64,000 nucleotides of DNA from Streptomyces sp. WAC 01529 (GTDB taxonomy: Bacteria; Actinomycetota; Actinomycetes; Streptomycetales; Streptomycetaceae), in NCBI RefSeq assembly GCF_003945545.1, contig NZ_CP029617.1, forward strand, positions 248,001-312,000. The letters are read 5' to 3'. Shown piece by piece: positions 42,571 to 52,186 of the stretch. The notes under the pieces were generated by a model. It was not told the origin of the DNA and made no database searches. It saw only the letters and a list, made by a program, of their open reading frames with translations. The position numbers were made by a program, and so were the translations under genes. The number at the start of each line of letters is the position of its first letter. The first letter of the stretch is position 1.

Positions 42571-43006
42571 CAGGCCAGTGTGCCGAAGCTTCCGTCCGCG
42601 AAACCTCACATTCCCGGTCGCGGGCCAGCGCGTCCAGCCGCTTCAGCACACGGCCGCGCAGCAGTTCGTACTCCTCGCGGCAGCGGCGTATCTCCGGTGG
42701 CCGGGTCAGGGGGACGCCGTCCGTCAGCGTCTCGCCCGGCAGGAACTGGCCACGGGTGAGGTCGATTTCCATCCCCGAGGCCAAGCGGTTCCACCAGTGA
42801 TAACCCGTCCGCTCGCCGTCGACATGCACCTCGCCGAGCATCAGATCACCCCCCAGCAGATCGTTCACGACGAGCGCGGTGACGCCGCACTGGTCACGTT
42901 CGGGGTTGTCCGGGGGCCATGTCTCGCTGGAGCCGGGATCGGCGGTGTCCGCGCCCCAACTCTCCCGCACAGCCGTCTCGATGTCGCTCAGGAGGACTGG
43001 TGTCAT
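42557..43006 (-). CDS. YunG-family protein of unknown function
   Basis: 149 residues. DIETAVRESWGADTADP, QCGVTALVVNDLLGGDLMLGEV and GYHWWNRLASGMEIDLTRGQF match the YunG family (conserved Cys/His arrangement), whose biochemical role is unknown. Start ATG 43006 with AAGGTGAG at about 5 nt. Overlaps the kinase gene downstream, so the pair is probably an operon. Confidence 0.75.
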   Translation of the reverse strand: MTPVLLSDIETAVRESWGADTADPGSSETWPPDNPERDQCGVTALVVNDLLGGDLMLGEVHVDGERTGYHWWNRLASGMEIDLTRGQFLPGETLTDGVPLTRPPEIRRCREEYELLRGRVLKRLDALARDRECEVSRTEASAHWPDAAR

Positions 43007-43053
43007 GACGCTCACCTTCGCACCCGCCACTGACAATCAGCCGTCCCCCCAGC

Positions 43054-44274
43054 TCAGGGAGAGTCCGCCGCCCGTACGACACCGGCCTCGACCGCCCTGT
43101 CGATGGTCTCGCCGTCGTATCCCGCCGCGTCGAGCACGTCCCGTGTGTCCGCGCCGGCGGCCCGCACCTCGGGGCGTACCCGCGCCGGGGTGCGGGAGAG
43201 GGAGACGGGTGAGGCGAGTCCGCGGTAGTCGTCGGCCTCGACGACCAGGCCGCGGTGGCGTACCTGCGGCGAGGTCAGTGCCTCGGCGACGTCGTGCACC
43301 GGCGAGGCCGGGACGCCGCGGGCGGTGAGCTGTGCGGCGAGTTCGGCGCGAGGGCGTGCGGCGATGGTCTTCTCCAGGGCGGCGCGCAGGGCCCTTCGGT
43401 GGCGTACGCGCTCCAAGTTCGTGCGGAAGCGGGGGTCGGCCGCGAGTTCCGGTGCCCCGAGTACGTCGGTGAGCGCGCCGAACTGCCGGTCGTTGCCGAC
43501 CGCGATGAAGACCGGCCCGTCGGCGGCGCCGAAGGAGTCGTAGGGGGCGATGGACGGGTGCGCGGAGCCGGTGCGCCGCGGCACGGCGCCGCCCGCGAGC
43601 CACGAGGCCGAGTGCGGGTGGAGCAGGCTGACCGCGGTGTCCAGGAGGGTGCAGTCGACGAGCTGGCCGAGGCCCGAGCGGTGGCGTTCGTGCAGGGCGA
43701 GCAGGATGCCGGAGAAGGCGAGGATGCCGGTGACCTGGTCGACGACCGGCACGCCCACGCGCAGCGGGGGCCCGTCCGGCTCGCCGTTGACGCTCATCAG
43801 CCCGCCGTACGCCTGGAGCACGGCGTCGTAACCGGGCTGCCCGCCGAGCGGACCGTCGGTCCCGAAGCCGGTGACGCGGCAGTGGATGAGCGCGGGGAAG
43901 CGGCGGCGCAGCTCCTCGTCGGGGTAGCCCCACTTGGCGAGGGTGCCCGCCTTGAAGTTCTCGACGAGGACGTCGGTGTCGCACAGCAGGGTGTCGAGGA
44001 TGTCGCGCCCCTCGGGCACGGCCAGGTCGACGACGATGTTCTTCTTGGCGCGGTTGAGGTTCTGGTAGTACGCGGAGGTGTCCGGCGCGACGAACGGCGG
44101 CCCCCAGCCCCGGGTCTCGTCACCGGCCGGGGGTTCGACCTTGATGACGTCGGCGCCGTGGTCGGCGAGCATCTGCGCGCAGTAGGGCCCGGCGAGGACC
44201 CGGGACAGATCGAGCACCTTGAGCCCGGCGAGAGCCCCGCCGGAGGCGTTCGGTGTGGCGGGCGGGGTCGTCAT
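43054..44274 (-). CDS. CaiB/BaiF family III CoA-transferase
   Basis: 406 residues. LKVLDLSRVLAGPYCAQMLADHGADVIKVEPP, RAKKNIVVDL, HCRVTGFGTDGP, GYDAVLQAYGG and the catalytic-Asp helix VDCTLLDTAVSL are all typical of formyl-CoA transferase relatives that move CoA between carboxylic acids. C-terminal half shows NDRQFGALTDVLG and GVPASPVHDV. Start ATG 44274 (GTG further upstream possible). Substrate unknown; immediately upstream repeats (TCGGTA/TATCGG units about 44310-44350) could be regulatory. Confidence 0.9.
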   Translation of the reverse strand: MTTPPATPNASGGALAGLKVLDLSRVLAGPYCAQMLADHGADVIKVEPPAGDETRGWGPPFVAPDTSAYYQNLNRAKKNIVVDLAVPEGRDILDTLLCDTDVLVENFKAGTLAKWGYPDEELRRRFPALIHCRVTGFGTDGPLGGQPGYDAVLQAYGGLMSVNGEPDGPPLRVGVPVVDQVTGILAFSGILLALHERHRSGLGQLVDCTLLDTAVSLLHPHSASWLAGGAVPRRTGSAHPSIAPYDSFGAADGPVFIAVGNDRQFGALTDVLGAPELAADPRFRTNLERVRHRRALRAALEKTIAARPRAELAAQLTARGVPASPVHDVAEALTSPQVRHRGLVVEADDYRGLASPVSLSRTPARVRPEVRAAGADTRDVLDAAGYDGETIDRAVEAGVVRAADSP

Positions 44275-44430
44275 CAGGGGGCCCACTTCGTCTGCGCGAT
44301 CGCGGAGTCAGTAAATCGCGGAGTCGGTAATCGGTATCGGTATCGGTGACCCGTGAGGCTAGGAGCCGCATGATCTCCCGGTCAAGGGGTTCCGGGCCCC
44401 CGAGCGGCCGGCTCCCCGCACAATGACCCC

Positions 44431-44952
44431 ATGCACCCCACCCCCGCCCCGATCCGCACGGCCCGGCTCGACCTCGTACCGCTCCGCGTCGAGCACACCG
44501 ACGAGATGGCGGTCGTACTCGGCGACCCGGCCCTGCACACCTTCATCGGCGGCTCCCCCGCCGACGCCGACGCACTGCGCGAGCGCTACCGGCGGATACT
44601 CGCGGGCCCGCCCGAACCGGGCGTCTCCTGGTGCAACTGGGTCATCCGGCTCCGCGACGACCGGCCGCCCCGCCTGGCCGGGACCGTACAGGCGACGATC
44701 ACCCACGAGGCGAACGGGCCCCTCGCCGAGATCGCCTGGGTGGTCGGGACGCCCTGGCAGGGGCGCGGATACGCCTCGGAGGCCACCCGGGGCCTGGTGG
44801 AGTGGCTCGCGGGGCAGGGCGCGCGGGCGGTCGTCGCGCATGTCCATCCCGATCACACCGCCTCCGCGGCCGTCGCGGCGGCCGCCGGTCTCGCCGCCAC
44901 CGACGTGGTCCATGAGGGCGAGACCCGCTGGGAGTTGGCCTTGCGGAGCTGA
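44431..44952 (+). CDS. GNAT N-acetyltransferase (RimJ/RimL type)
   Basis: 173 residues. PIRTARLDLVPLRVEHTDEM at the N-terminus and acetyl-CoA-binding VVGTPWQGRGYASEATRGLVEWL are characteristic. HPDHTASAAVAAAAGL is the final helix region. Start ATG 44431. Function unspecified. Convergent with the TauD-like gene; a 16-bp tandem repeat fills the gap. Confidence 0.87.
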   Translation: MHPTPAPIRTARLDLVPLRVEHTDEMAVVLGDPALHTFIGGSPADADALRERYRRILAGPPEPGVSWCNWVIRLRDDRPPRLAGTVQATITHEANGPLAEIAWVVGTPWQGRGYASEATRGLVEWLAGQGARAVVAHVHPDHTASAAVAAAAGLAATDVVHEGETRWELALRS

Positions 44953-44963
44953 GACCGGCACGG

Positions 44964-45044
44964 GCCGGACATCAGCACGGGCCGACGTCAGTACGAGCCG
45001 ACGTCAGTAGGGGCCGACGTCAGTAGGGGCCGACGTCAGTAAGG
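44964..45044. repeat. 16-bp tandem repeat between convergent genes, overlapping dioxygenase stop
   Basis: Unit GCCGACGTCAGTAGGG: copies at 44981-44996, 44997-45012, 45013-45028 and 45029-45044 with a degenerate copy before them at 44964-44980. Copies at 44997 and 45013 are identical. The fourth copy contains the stop codon of the minus-strand dioxygenase, so the repeat may have altered its C-terminus. Confidence 0.9.
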
Positions 45045-45980
45045 GCGGTCGCCCGCGATCGCGACCCGCTCCGCCACCCGGCGATGCGGCGCGTAGTCGT
45101 CGACGGCGTAGTGCTGGGTGGCGCGGTTGTCCCAGAACGCGACGTCGCCCGCCTGCCAGTGGAACCGCACCTGGTACTCCGGCACATGGGCCTGCCGCAC
45201 GAGGAAGCCCAGCAGCCGGTCGCTCTCCTCGCGGTCCATGCCGACGATGTGCGTGGTGAAGGAGGTGTTGACGAAGAGCGTCCGCCGCCCGGTCTCGGGG
45301 TGCGTGCGCACCACGGGGTGGGTGACGGGCGGGAAGCGGTCCTGGAGCGGGGCGAGCTTGTCGGGGCCGTAGAAGCGGGCGAAGCCGGGAATGAAGTCGT
45401 GCACGGCCCGCGCACCCTCCACGCGCGCCTTCACCTCCTCGGGGAGGTTGTCGTACGCGGCCGCCATGTCGGCCCACATCGTGTCCCCGCCGTACGGCGG
45501 CACCTCGCGCAGCTGCAACACCGCGCCGAGGGCCGGGCGTTCGCGGAAGGTGACATCCGCGTGCCAGACGTTCTCGTACGTCGGGACCGCGCTGCCCCCT
45601 TTGTCGAACCGGACGACGTCGTCGGCGGAGCCGCGCGCGAGCAGGGGATTCGTCTCCAGCTCGCCCCAGTGGAGGGCGAAGGCGCGCTGCTGCTCGGCCG
45701 TGATGCCCGCGCCGCGGAAGAACAGCACCTTCCACTCCAGCAGGGCCCGGTTCAGCTCCTCGCGCAGGGCGGGGGTGAGGGGCTGCGCGAGGTCGACGCC
45801 GCGGATCTCGGCGCCGATGAGGCGGCCCTGGGGCACCACGTCGATCAGCTCGTAGGGTCGCTCCTGCCATCCCTCAGGGAGGCGGCGCAGGGTGCGGCGG
45901 CCTTCGTACATGCCGTCGGCGGGGACGCGGGCCTCGCGCAGGGCGGCCGGGGAGAGAGGGGTGCGGTCGGTGACAGACAC
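45036..45980 (-). CDS. TauD/TfdA-family 2-oxoglutarate-dependent dioxygenase
   Basis: 314 residues, non-haem Fe(II) enzyme. The iron ligands are visible: VWHADVTF (H140, D142) and the distal His in ATQHYAVDDY (H290), followed by an Arg for 2-oxoglutarate. The family oxidises taurine, alkyl sulfates, phenoxyacids or other carboxylates. Start GTG 45980 with AAGGA 12 nt upstream. C-terminus ERVAIAGDRPY ends inside the tandem repeat. Upstream 380 bp has a possible short ORF with Cys codons, but no sulfonate transporter genes are adjacent. Confidence 0.88.
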   Translation of the reverse strand: MSVTDRTPLSPAALREARVPADGMYEGRRTLRRLPEGWQERPYELIDVVPQGRLIGAEIRGVDLAQPLTPALREELNRALLEWKVLFFRGAGITAEQQRAFALHWGELETNPLLARGSADDVVRFDKGGSAVPTYENVWHADVTFRERPALGAVLQLREVPPYGGDTMWADMAAAYDNLPEEVKARVEGARAVHDFIPGFARFYGPDKLAPLQDRFPPVTHPVVRTHPETGRRTLFVNTSFTTHIVGMDREESDRLLGFLVRQAHVPEYQVRFHWQAGDVAFWDNRATQHYAVDDYAPHRRVAERVAIAGDRPY

Positions 45981-46360
45981 AGGAGGGTGATCCTTCGGGA
46001 AGCGAGAACGGGCGGGCGGGAGTGCCCCCGCACCAGGGATGCCGAGCGGACTTCCGCACGGCTAGCGGCCCGATCGCTCGCACCCGCACCGCCACGGGAC
46101 GTTGAACGTCCGTGCGACGGCGGTCAGGTGCTGGATCATGGTGGTCATTGTGGGGCGCGGGACGCCCTTGGTCAACCGCCCTCGAACTCCGTACGGGGTA
46201 TGGCGGTTGGGAGGATGGCAAGGCGCGCGTTCGCCGGAGTCCGCCCGGGCTGGCAGTGGCGTGCGCCACCCGCCCGCCGCCCGGGCCTTCGCATGGCGCA
46301 TGATCGTGGCACAGAGCCATCCGCACCACTGGATCCGTTCCACCCAGAGAGGACCTCCCC
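45981..46360. other. Divergent intergenic region, TauD-like / lpdA
   Basis: 380 bp with no sizeable gene. Contains a candidate 28-codon ORF on the minus strand (46062-46148), an inverted repeat GGACGTT-GAACGTCC at about 46097-46111, and promoters for both flanking genes. No operator is obvious. Confidence 0.45.
46062..46148 (-). CDS. Possible 28-residue leader ORF upstream of TauD-like gene
   Basis: ATG 46148 to TAG 46062, reading MTTMIQHLTAVARTFN then VPWRCGCERSGR. Two Cys codons close to the end are reminiscent of cysteine attenuator peptides in front of sulfur genes, and a TauD-like gene follows, but the ribosome site is weak (AAGGGCG only), so a chance ORF is quite possible. Confidence 0.22.
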   Translation of the reverse strand: MTTMIQHLTAVARTFNVPWRCGCERSGR

Positions 46361-47764
46361 ATGGAAGACCGCTTCGACGTCGTCGTGCTCGGAGCAGGAC
46401 CTGGCGGCTATGTGGCCGCCATTCGCGCCGCCCAGCTGGGCAAGCGCGTAGCGGTCGTCGAAGAGAAGTACTGGGGAGGTGTCTGCCTCAACGTCGGCTG
46501 CATCCCGACCAAGGCGCTGCTGCGCAACGCCGAGCTGGCCCACCTCTTCACGCACGAGCAGAAGACGTACGGCATCAAGGTCGACGGCACGGTCTCCTTC
46601 GACTACGGCGAGGCGTTCAGCCGCAGCCGCACGGTGGCGGACGGCCGCGTCAAGGGCGTCCACTTCCTGATGAAGAAGAACGGCATCACGGAGTTCGACG
46701 GCCGCGGCACGTTCCTGGACGCGAACACCCTCCAGGTGGCGAAGTCCGACGGCACCACCGCCACGATCGGCTTCGAGAACTGCATCATCGCCACGGGCGC
46801 CACGCCCCGCCTGCTGCCCGGCACCAGCCGCAGCGAGCGCGTGGTGACGTACGAGGAGCAGATCCTCGCCGACTCCCTGCCGGAGTCCATCGTGATCGCG
46901 GGCGCGGGTGCGATCGGCATCGAGTTCGCCTACGTCCTGCACAACTACGGCGTGAAGGTCACGATCGTCGAGTTCCTGGACCGTGTCGCCCCGCTGGAGG
47001 ACGCGGACGTCTCCAAGGAGCTGGCGAAGCAGTACCGCAAGCTCGGCATCGACGTGCTGACCTCGACACGCGTGGAGTCGATCGACGAGTCGGGCGAGCA
47101 GGTCAAGGTGACCGTCACCGGCAAGGACGGCAAGCAGCAGGTCCTGGAGGCGGACAAGGTCCTCCAGGCCATCGGCTTCGCGCCGAACGTCTCCGGCTTC
47201 GGTCTCGAGGCGACGGGGGTGGCGCTCACCGAGCGCGGCGCGATCGACGTCGACGGCCGCTGCCGTACGAACGTCCCGCACATCTACGCCATCGGTGACG
47301 TCACGGCGAAGCTGATGCTGGCGCACACCGCGGAGGCCATGGGCGTGGTCGCCGCGGAGACCCTCGCGGACGCCGAGACGATGGAACTCGACTACCCGAT
47401 GATCCCGCGCGCCACCTACTCGCAGCCGCAGATCGCGAGCTTCGGCTGGACGGAGGCGCAGGCCAAGGAGAAGGGCTTCGACGTCAAGGTCGCGAAGTTC
47501 CCGTTCCAGGCCAACGGCAAGGCGCACGGCCTCGGCGACACCGTCGGTTTCGTCAAGGTCATCAGCGACGCGAAGTACGGCGAGATCATCGGCGCCCACC
47601 TGATCGGCCCCGACGTCACCGAGCTGCTGCCCGAGCTGACCCTGGCCCAGCAGTGGGACCTCACCGTCCACGAGGTGGCGCGCAACGTCCACGCCCACCC
47701 GACGCTGGGCGAGGCCGTCAAGGAAGCGGTGCACGGTCTGGCCGGGCACATGATCAACTTCTGA
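46361..47764 (+). CDS. lpdA: Dihydrolipoyl dehydrogenase
   Basis: 467-residue FAD enzyme reoxidising lipoamide in 2-oxoacid dehydrogenase complexes. FAD motif [18 protein letters not shown], redox disulfide [13 protein letters not shown] (C42, C47), NAD motif [17 protein letters not shown] and the C-terminal catalytic His-Glu segment [18 protein letters not shown] are complete. Start ATG 46361, with GAGAGGA about 6-8 nt upstream. No other subunits of a 2-oxoacid dehydrogenase are adjacent, so it serves complexes encoded elsewhere. Confidence 0.95.
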   Translation: MEDRFDVVVLGAGPGGYVAAIRAAQLGKRVAVVEEKYWGGVCLNVGCIPTKALLRNAELAHLFTHEQKTYGIKVDGTVSFDYGEAFSRSRTVADGRVKGVHFLMKKNGITEFDGRGTFLDANTLQVAKSDGTTATIGFENCIIATGATPRLLPGTSRSERVVTYEEQILADSLPESIVIAGAGAIGIEFAYVLHNYGVKVTIVEFLDRVAPLEDADVSKELAKQYRKLGIDVLTSTRVESIDESGEQVKVTVTGKDGKQQVLEADKVLQAIGFAPNVSGFGLEATGVALTERGAIDVDGRCRTNVPHIYAIGDVTAKLMLAHTAEAMGVVAAETLADAETMELDYPMIPRATYSQPQIASFGWTEAQAKEKGFDVKVAKFPFQANGKAHGLGDTVGFVKVISDAKYGEIIGAHLIGPDVTELLPELTLAQQWDLTVHEVARNVHAHPTLGEAVKEAVHGLAGHMINF

Positions 47765-47775
47765 CGTCCGCCGGG

Positions 47776-47827
47776 GGCCCCGCCACGAGACGGGTGGCCG
47801 AATTCCGGTCGCCCGAGTGGCGGGGCC
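47776..47827 (+). terminator. Hairpin after lpdA
   Basis: 11-bp perfect arms (47776-47786 and 47817-47827), 30-nt loop that itself has partial pairing. Situated between lpdA and the MMPL gene start at 47896. Confidence 0.55.
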
Positions 47828-47895
47828 GCCCGACCCGTCGGATGCTGGGCGGAACACGACTGTGATGCCTCGGGGGCGAGGAGAGGCAGTAGCCG

Positions 47896-50061
47896 ATGTT
47901 CTCTGGTCTGGGTCGATTCGTGGTCCGCCGCCCATGGTGGATCATCCTGGCGTGGGTGGTGGTGGCCGGCGCGGTGATCTCGCTGGCGCCGAAGCTCACC
48001 TCCAGCAGCGACGAGGCGAGTTTCCTTCCCGGCCATTACGAGTCGATCCGCGCCGCCGAAGTGCAGGAGAAGGAGTTCCCGAAGCAGCAGAACGTCGGCG
48101 CCATCATCGTCTTCGAGCGGTCCGACGGCGAGAAGCTGACGGCCGCCGACTCCGCCGACGTCGACCGTGTCTCCAAGGATCTCCAGGCGAAAAAGATCCC
48201 GGAAGTGCAGGCCGTCGTGCCCGGCGAGGTCTCGCCCAACAAGCTCGTGAAGACGTCGGTCATCGCCATGCCGAGGCTCACCGACCCCGAGGACACCTCG
48301 CAGCAGGACGCGGTGAAGCAGCTGCGGTCCGATCTCGGGCCGGAGCTGAAGGGCACGGACCTGTCGGCCGGGATCACCGGTACTGCGGCCCAGGCGCTCG
48401 ACGAGAGCGACGCGTCCGAGCGGGCGGGCCTGCTCGTCGGAGTCGGCACGATCGTGATCATCATCGCGCTGCTCCTGGTCATCTTCCGCAGCCCCATCAT
48501 CGCGCTGCTGCCCGTCGTCCTCATCGGACTGATCTCGCCGATGGCGACCGGCTTGATCGCCTCCGCCAACAAGGCGTTCGACATGAAGGCGGACTCCTCC
48601 ATCCAGGAGCTGCTGACCGTCGTCCTGTTCGGCGTCGGCACGGACTACATCCTCTTCCTGCTCTTCCGCTACCGGGAGGCGCTGCGGGCGGGCGAGGATC
48701 CCAAGAGCGGCATGGTGCACGCCGTGGAGCGGGTCGGCGAGGCCATCACGTCGGCGGCGGGCGCCGTCATCGTCGCCTTCGCCGCGCTCACGCTCTCCTC
48801 GCTCGGCATGCTGCGCTCGATGGGGCCGGCGCTCGCCATCGCGGTCTTCGTGACGCTGCTGGCCGGCCTCACCCTCGTACCCGCCGTTGTCTCGCTGCTC
48901 GGCACGAAGGTGTTCTGGCCGTCGAAGTCCTGGCAGCGGGAGCCGCACGGCACCGGTTTCGCCCGGCTCGGCACGTCGATCGCGCGCAAGCCCGCGGTGT
49001 GGGCGATCGTCTCGGCGGTGTTCATGGGCGCGCTGGCCCTCGGCGCGTTCGGCTACAAGGCCAACTTCGACCTCGCCGGGTCCTCGCTGCCCAAGGACAA
49101 GGAGTCGATGGTCGCCATGGAGGACCTCCAGCGGGGGTTCCCGGCGGGCACCACCGACCCGACCTCCGTCTACCTCTCCTCGACGACGGACGCACCGGTG
49201 ACCGAGCGGCAGGCCGACGCCTTCCGCGAGCGGCTCGCCGATGTCCGGGGCGTGGGCGAGGTGGCGGCGCCGCGGCTGAGCCCGGACCGTACGACGGCCT
49301 CGTACTCGGTGATCCTCTCCGACCCGCCGGCCTCCGACAAGGCCCTGTCGACCCTCAAGGACCGGCTGCGGCCCGCCGCCCACGAGGACGCCCCGGACGG
49401 CTCGCGGGCGCTGGTCGGCGGCACGACGGCGGTGTACGTCGACATCAACAAGGCGGTGGACCGCGACTATTCGGTGGTCTTCCCGGTGGCGGCCATCGCC
49501 ATCATGGTGATCCTCGGCCTGCTGCTGCGCTCCCTCGTGGCGCCGTGGTATCTGATGCTGTCGGTCGCGCTCGGCTTCGGCGCGACGCTCGGCGCGACCT
49601 CACTCCTCTTCCAACAGCTCGGCAGCCAGCCCGGGTTGATGTTCATGCTGCCGGTGATCATGTACTTGTTCGTCGTCGCGCTCGGCACGGACTACAACAT
49701 CCTCATGGTGTCGCGGCTCCGCGAGGAGGCCCGCGAGGGCCGAGACCCGCACGACGCGGCGGGCACGGCCGTCCGGCACTCGGGCCCGACGATCGGCTCG
49801 GCGGGCGTGATCCTCGCGGGTACGTTCGCGACGCTGATGCTGGCGGGCAACTCCACGCTCTCCCAGATGGGCTTCTCCCTCTCCTTCGGCATCCTCATCG
49901 CCGCGTTCATCATGGCGACGGTCTTCACCCCCGCGCTGACGGCACTCATCGGGCACGCGGCCTGGTGGCCGGGGCACGGGGACGAGAGGCGAAACGGCGG
50001 CGGGGCGCCGCCGCCGGGTGCCGAGGAGGAGCGGGTGGGGGGTGTGACGGGGAGGCGGTGA
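47896..50061 (+). CDS. MMPL-family transporter
   Basis: 721 residues, second MMPL protein in the window. Twelve membrane segments, VLFGVGTDYILFLLFRYRE and VVALGTDYNILMVSRLREEA as the two G-T-D-Y motifs, and two large extracytoplasmic loops. Shorter between domains than the 26658-28877 protein and ends in a Gly/Pro-rich tail. Start ATG 47896 has GAGGAG at about 13 nt. Substrate unknown; no adjacent regulator. Confidence 0.92.
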   Translation: MFSGLGRFVVRRPWWIILAWVVVAGAVISLAPKLTSSSDEASFLPGHYESIRAAEVQEKEFPKQQNVGAIIVFERSDGEKLTAADSADVDRVSKDLQAKKIPEVQAVVPGEVSPNKLVKTSVIAMPRLTDPEDTSQQDAVKQLRSDLGPELKGTDLSAGITGTAAQALDESDASERAGLLVGVGTIVIIIALLLVIFRSPIIALLPVVLIGLISPMATGLIASANKAFDMKADSSIQELLTVVLFGVGTDYILFLLFRYREALRAGEDPKSGMVHAVERVGEAITSAAGAVIVAFAALTLSSLGMLRSMGPALAIAVFVTLLAGLTLVPAVVSLLGTKVFWPSKSWQREPHGTGFARLGTSIARKPAVWAIVSAVFMGALALGAFGYKANFDLAGSSLPKDKESMVAMEDLQRGFPAGTTDPTSVYLSSTTDAPVTERQADAFRERLADVRGVGEVAAPRLSPDRTTASYSVILSDPPASDKALSTLKDRLRPAAHEDAPDGSRALVGGTTAVYVDINKAVDRDYSVVFPVAAIAIMVILGLLLRSLVAPWYLMLSVALGFGATLGATSLLFQQLGSQPGLMFMLPVIMYLFVVALGTDYNILMVSRLREEAREGRDPHDAAGTAVRHSGPTIGSAGVILAGTFATLMLAGNSTLSQMGFSLSFGILIAAFIMATVFTPALTALIGHAAWWPGHGDERRNGGGAPPPGAEEERVGGVTGRR

Positions 50062-50084
50062 GGGGGCGGGACGTGGAGCCCCGG

Positions 50085-50109
50085 AGCCCGCCGGGTCAGA
50101 CGGCGGGCT
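50085..50109. terminator. Hairpin between convergent MMPL and pectinase genes
   Basis: AGCCCGCC (50085-50092) pairs with GGCGGGCT (50102-50109) around a nine-base loop that contains the pectinase stop codon. Likely acts in both directions. Confidence 0.5.
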
Positions 50110-52186
50110 TCCAGTCCCCGAGCCAGTCCGCCCTCTCCTGCCCGGCCGCCTGAGCGTCCGTCAGGTGCGGGCGATCGCCGCTGGCGGCTCCGGCCCCCGG
50201 CCCGGTGTTCTTGTACTCGGCGAAGCGGTCGTCCTTCCAGGAGAAGCCGCCCATGTCGGTCCAGGGGGCCGCCTTGACGGCCGCGCCGAGTCTGCTGTCG
50301 CGGACGGTGGTCTGCGGATCGAGGCTCGCGTCACCGCCCGCGTGCCAGGGGCGGCCGAGGTGGAAACTCCCGGCGGACACATCGCCGTCGATGGTCGAGC
50401 GGGTGAGGAGGAAGCCCTTGCGGCCGGCGGGTGTGCTGGGCGCGGTGACGTATCCGGCCGAGGTGCCGTTCCAGCGCTTCTTCAGGGTCAGGACGGACTT
50501 GTCGATGACCGCGGTGGCGCGGCCGAAGACGAAGTCGGTGTTGCCGATGACGTAGGAGTCGCTCAGGTACACCCGACCCGTCTTCTCCTTGGCGGCCGTG
50601 TCGAGGAGCAGGGTGTCCTGGTCGCCGCTGATGATGAGCGCGTCCAGGCGGACGCGGTCGGCGGCGGTGCGCAGTGCCACCGCTTGGTGGCCGTTCAACT
50701 GCTGGTTGCGCGCCTCGTCGAAGTCGTTGGAGATGGTGAGGTTGCGGGCCCGGAAGTCGTCGGCCTCCACGGCGACGGTCGCGCTGCCGCTGGTGCCGTA
50801 CGTTCCCGAACCGTCCGGCCTGGCCATGCCGGCGGCGTGCCCCTCGACGATGACGGTGTCCTTGCGGCTGCGGCCGGTGCCCTCGAAGGTGACGTGCGGC
50901 TTGTTCGCCGGGACCTTGACCGTCTCGCGGTACGTGCCGGGCGCGATCCGGATCACGACGCGCGAGGTGTTGCCCGCCGGGACGGCGTCGACGGCCTTCT
51001 GCACGCTCGTGTACTGGCCGCTGCCGTCCTTGGCCACGGTGAGCGTGCCTCGCGCGGCGGTCGCCGATCCCGCCGTCGTACCCATCGAACTCCTCGGCCC
51101 CGCCCCGGACTTGAGGAGGCGCGGCACGTCGGCGGCCTTGTCGAGGCGGTAGTGGTAGTACGCCTTCGGGTCGAACGCCGTGCCGCCGCTCTCGTTGCGC
51201 CCGCTGGTGCCGGAGAAGACGTTGCCGCGCTGCACGAGGGCGGCGGTGCCGTCCTTGATGACGGGGTTGCGCACGCCGTGGAAGTAGCTGTTCTCCAGGA
51301 CCATCTTCGTCCTGCCGCGCGAGTAATTGCCGTACGACGAGGTGATGTCCGTGCCCGGGTCGTCCTGGAGGTAGTTGTTGTAGAGGTGTGCGTGGGCGAC
51401 GTTGTCCGTCGAGGGGTTGCGCTGTTCCGTCTCGCGGAACCAGTTGTGGTGAATCGTCAGGTCGGCGGTGGTGTTCTCGGTCCAGCCGATGCCGAACGTC
51501 TTGTTGTTGTGGCTCAGCTTGTTCCAGGACACGGTCACATAGGTGGTGTCCTTGCGGCTGTCGATCAGGCCGTCGGCCATGTGCCGCAGATCGTTGTGGT
51601 CGATCCACACGTGGTGCGCGCCGTCCATCTGGACGGCGTCCCAGTCGTGCTCCTTGTCGTTCCAGATGCCGTGGTACGCGTCCCGGATGGTGAGGTTCCG
51701 GATGATGACGTTGTGTACGCCCCGGCCGAGGAAGAAGCCGCCGCCGACGATCTGCCCCGAGGTGCCCGCGCCCACAATCGTCTTGTCGGAGGCGACCTTG
51801 ATCTCCTTGCCCTTCGGGTCCATCGCGATCGTCGCGGCCACCACGATGACGTACGGCTCCGGGGCGCTCGCGTATCTCTCCAGGTCGGCGAGGGTGCGTA
51901 CGGTGACCGTCCGCCCGTCCCGGCCGCCGTACGTCCCCTTCTGCCCGAGGGCGTGGACCGAGGCGAAGCCGTCGGCGGTGTCGTCCGCCCAGGCCGGTGC
52001 GGTGGCGGGGGCGTCCGCCCGGGCCGGTGCGGCGGCGGCCCTCGGCTGCGCGTCCTCGCCGAACACCCCGAAGGCCGTGCCGTAGGCCAGGGCCCCGGCC
52101 GCCGCCAGCGCCGCAGGGACGCCCGCGGCCAGGGCCGTCCTCCTTCTGCGGTGCCGCGCCCTGCCGTGACCGTGCAGCTCACTCAT
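50096..52186 (-). CDS. Bimodular secreted pectate lyase (PL1) - pectinesterase (CE8)
   Basis: 696 residues. Signal peptide with RRRR Tat-like motif, then a PL1 beta-helix module (about 60-375): AGTSGQIVGGGFFLG, HHVWIDHNDL, HHNWFRETEQRNPS, SYGNYSRGRTKMVLENSYF. A linker (about 376-405) leads into a CE8 pectin methylesterase module with all signatures: APGTYRETV, GHQAVALR, SGDQDTLLL, NTDFVFGRA, FHLGRPWH. The pair would demethylate pectin and cleave the resulting polygalacturonate. PL1 and CE8 are usually separate genes; the fusion couples the two steps. ATG 52186; GGGAAG upstream at about 9 nt. Confidence 0.93.
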   Translation of the reverse strand: MSELHGHGRARHRRRRTALAAGVPAALAAAGALAYGTAFGVFGEDAQPRAAAAPARADAPATAPAWADDTADGFASVHALGQKGTYGGRDGRTVTVRTLADLERYASAPEPYVIVVAATIAMDPKGKEIKVASDKTIVGAGTSGQIVGGGFFLGRGVHNVIIRNLTIRDAYHGIWNDKEHDWDAVQMDGAHHVWIDHNDLRHMADGLIDSRKDTTYVTVSWNKLSHNNKTFGIGWTENTTADLTIHHNWFRETEQRNPSTDNVAHAHLYNNYLQDDPGTDITSSYGNYSRGRTKMVLENSYFHGVRNPVIKDGTAALVQRGNVFSGTSGRNESGGTAFDPKAYYHYRLDKAADVPRLLKSGAGPRSSMGTTAGSATAARGTLTVAKDGSGQYTSVQKAVDAVPAGNTSRVVIRIAPGTYRETVKVPANKPHVTFEGTGRSRKDTVIVEGHAAGMARPDGSGTYGTSGSATVAVEADDFRARNLTISNDFDEARNQQLNGHQAVALRTAADRVRLDALIISGDQDTLLLDTAAKEKTGRVYLSDSYVIGNTDFVFGRATAVIDKSVLTLKKRWNGTSAGYVTAPSTPAGRKGFLLTRSTIDGDVSAGSFHLGRPWHAGGDASLDPQTTVRDSRLGAAVKAAPWTDMGGFSWKDDRFAEYKNTGPGAGAASGDRPHLTDAQAAGQERADWLGDWKPAV

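Noticed and set aside
44964..45044. Possible CRISPR array.
   Set aside because: Units are directly adjacent 16-bp tandem copies without unique spacers, and no cas genes are nearby.
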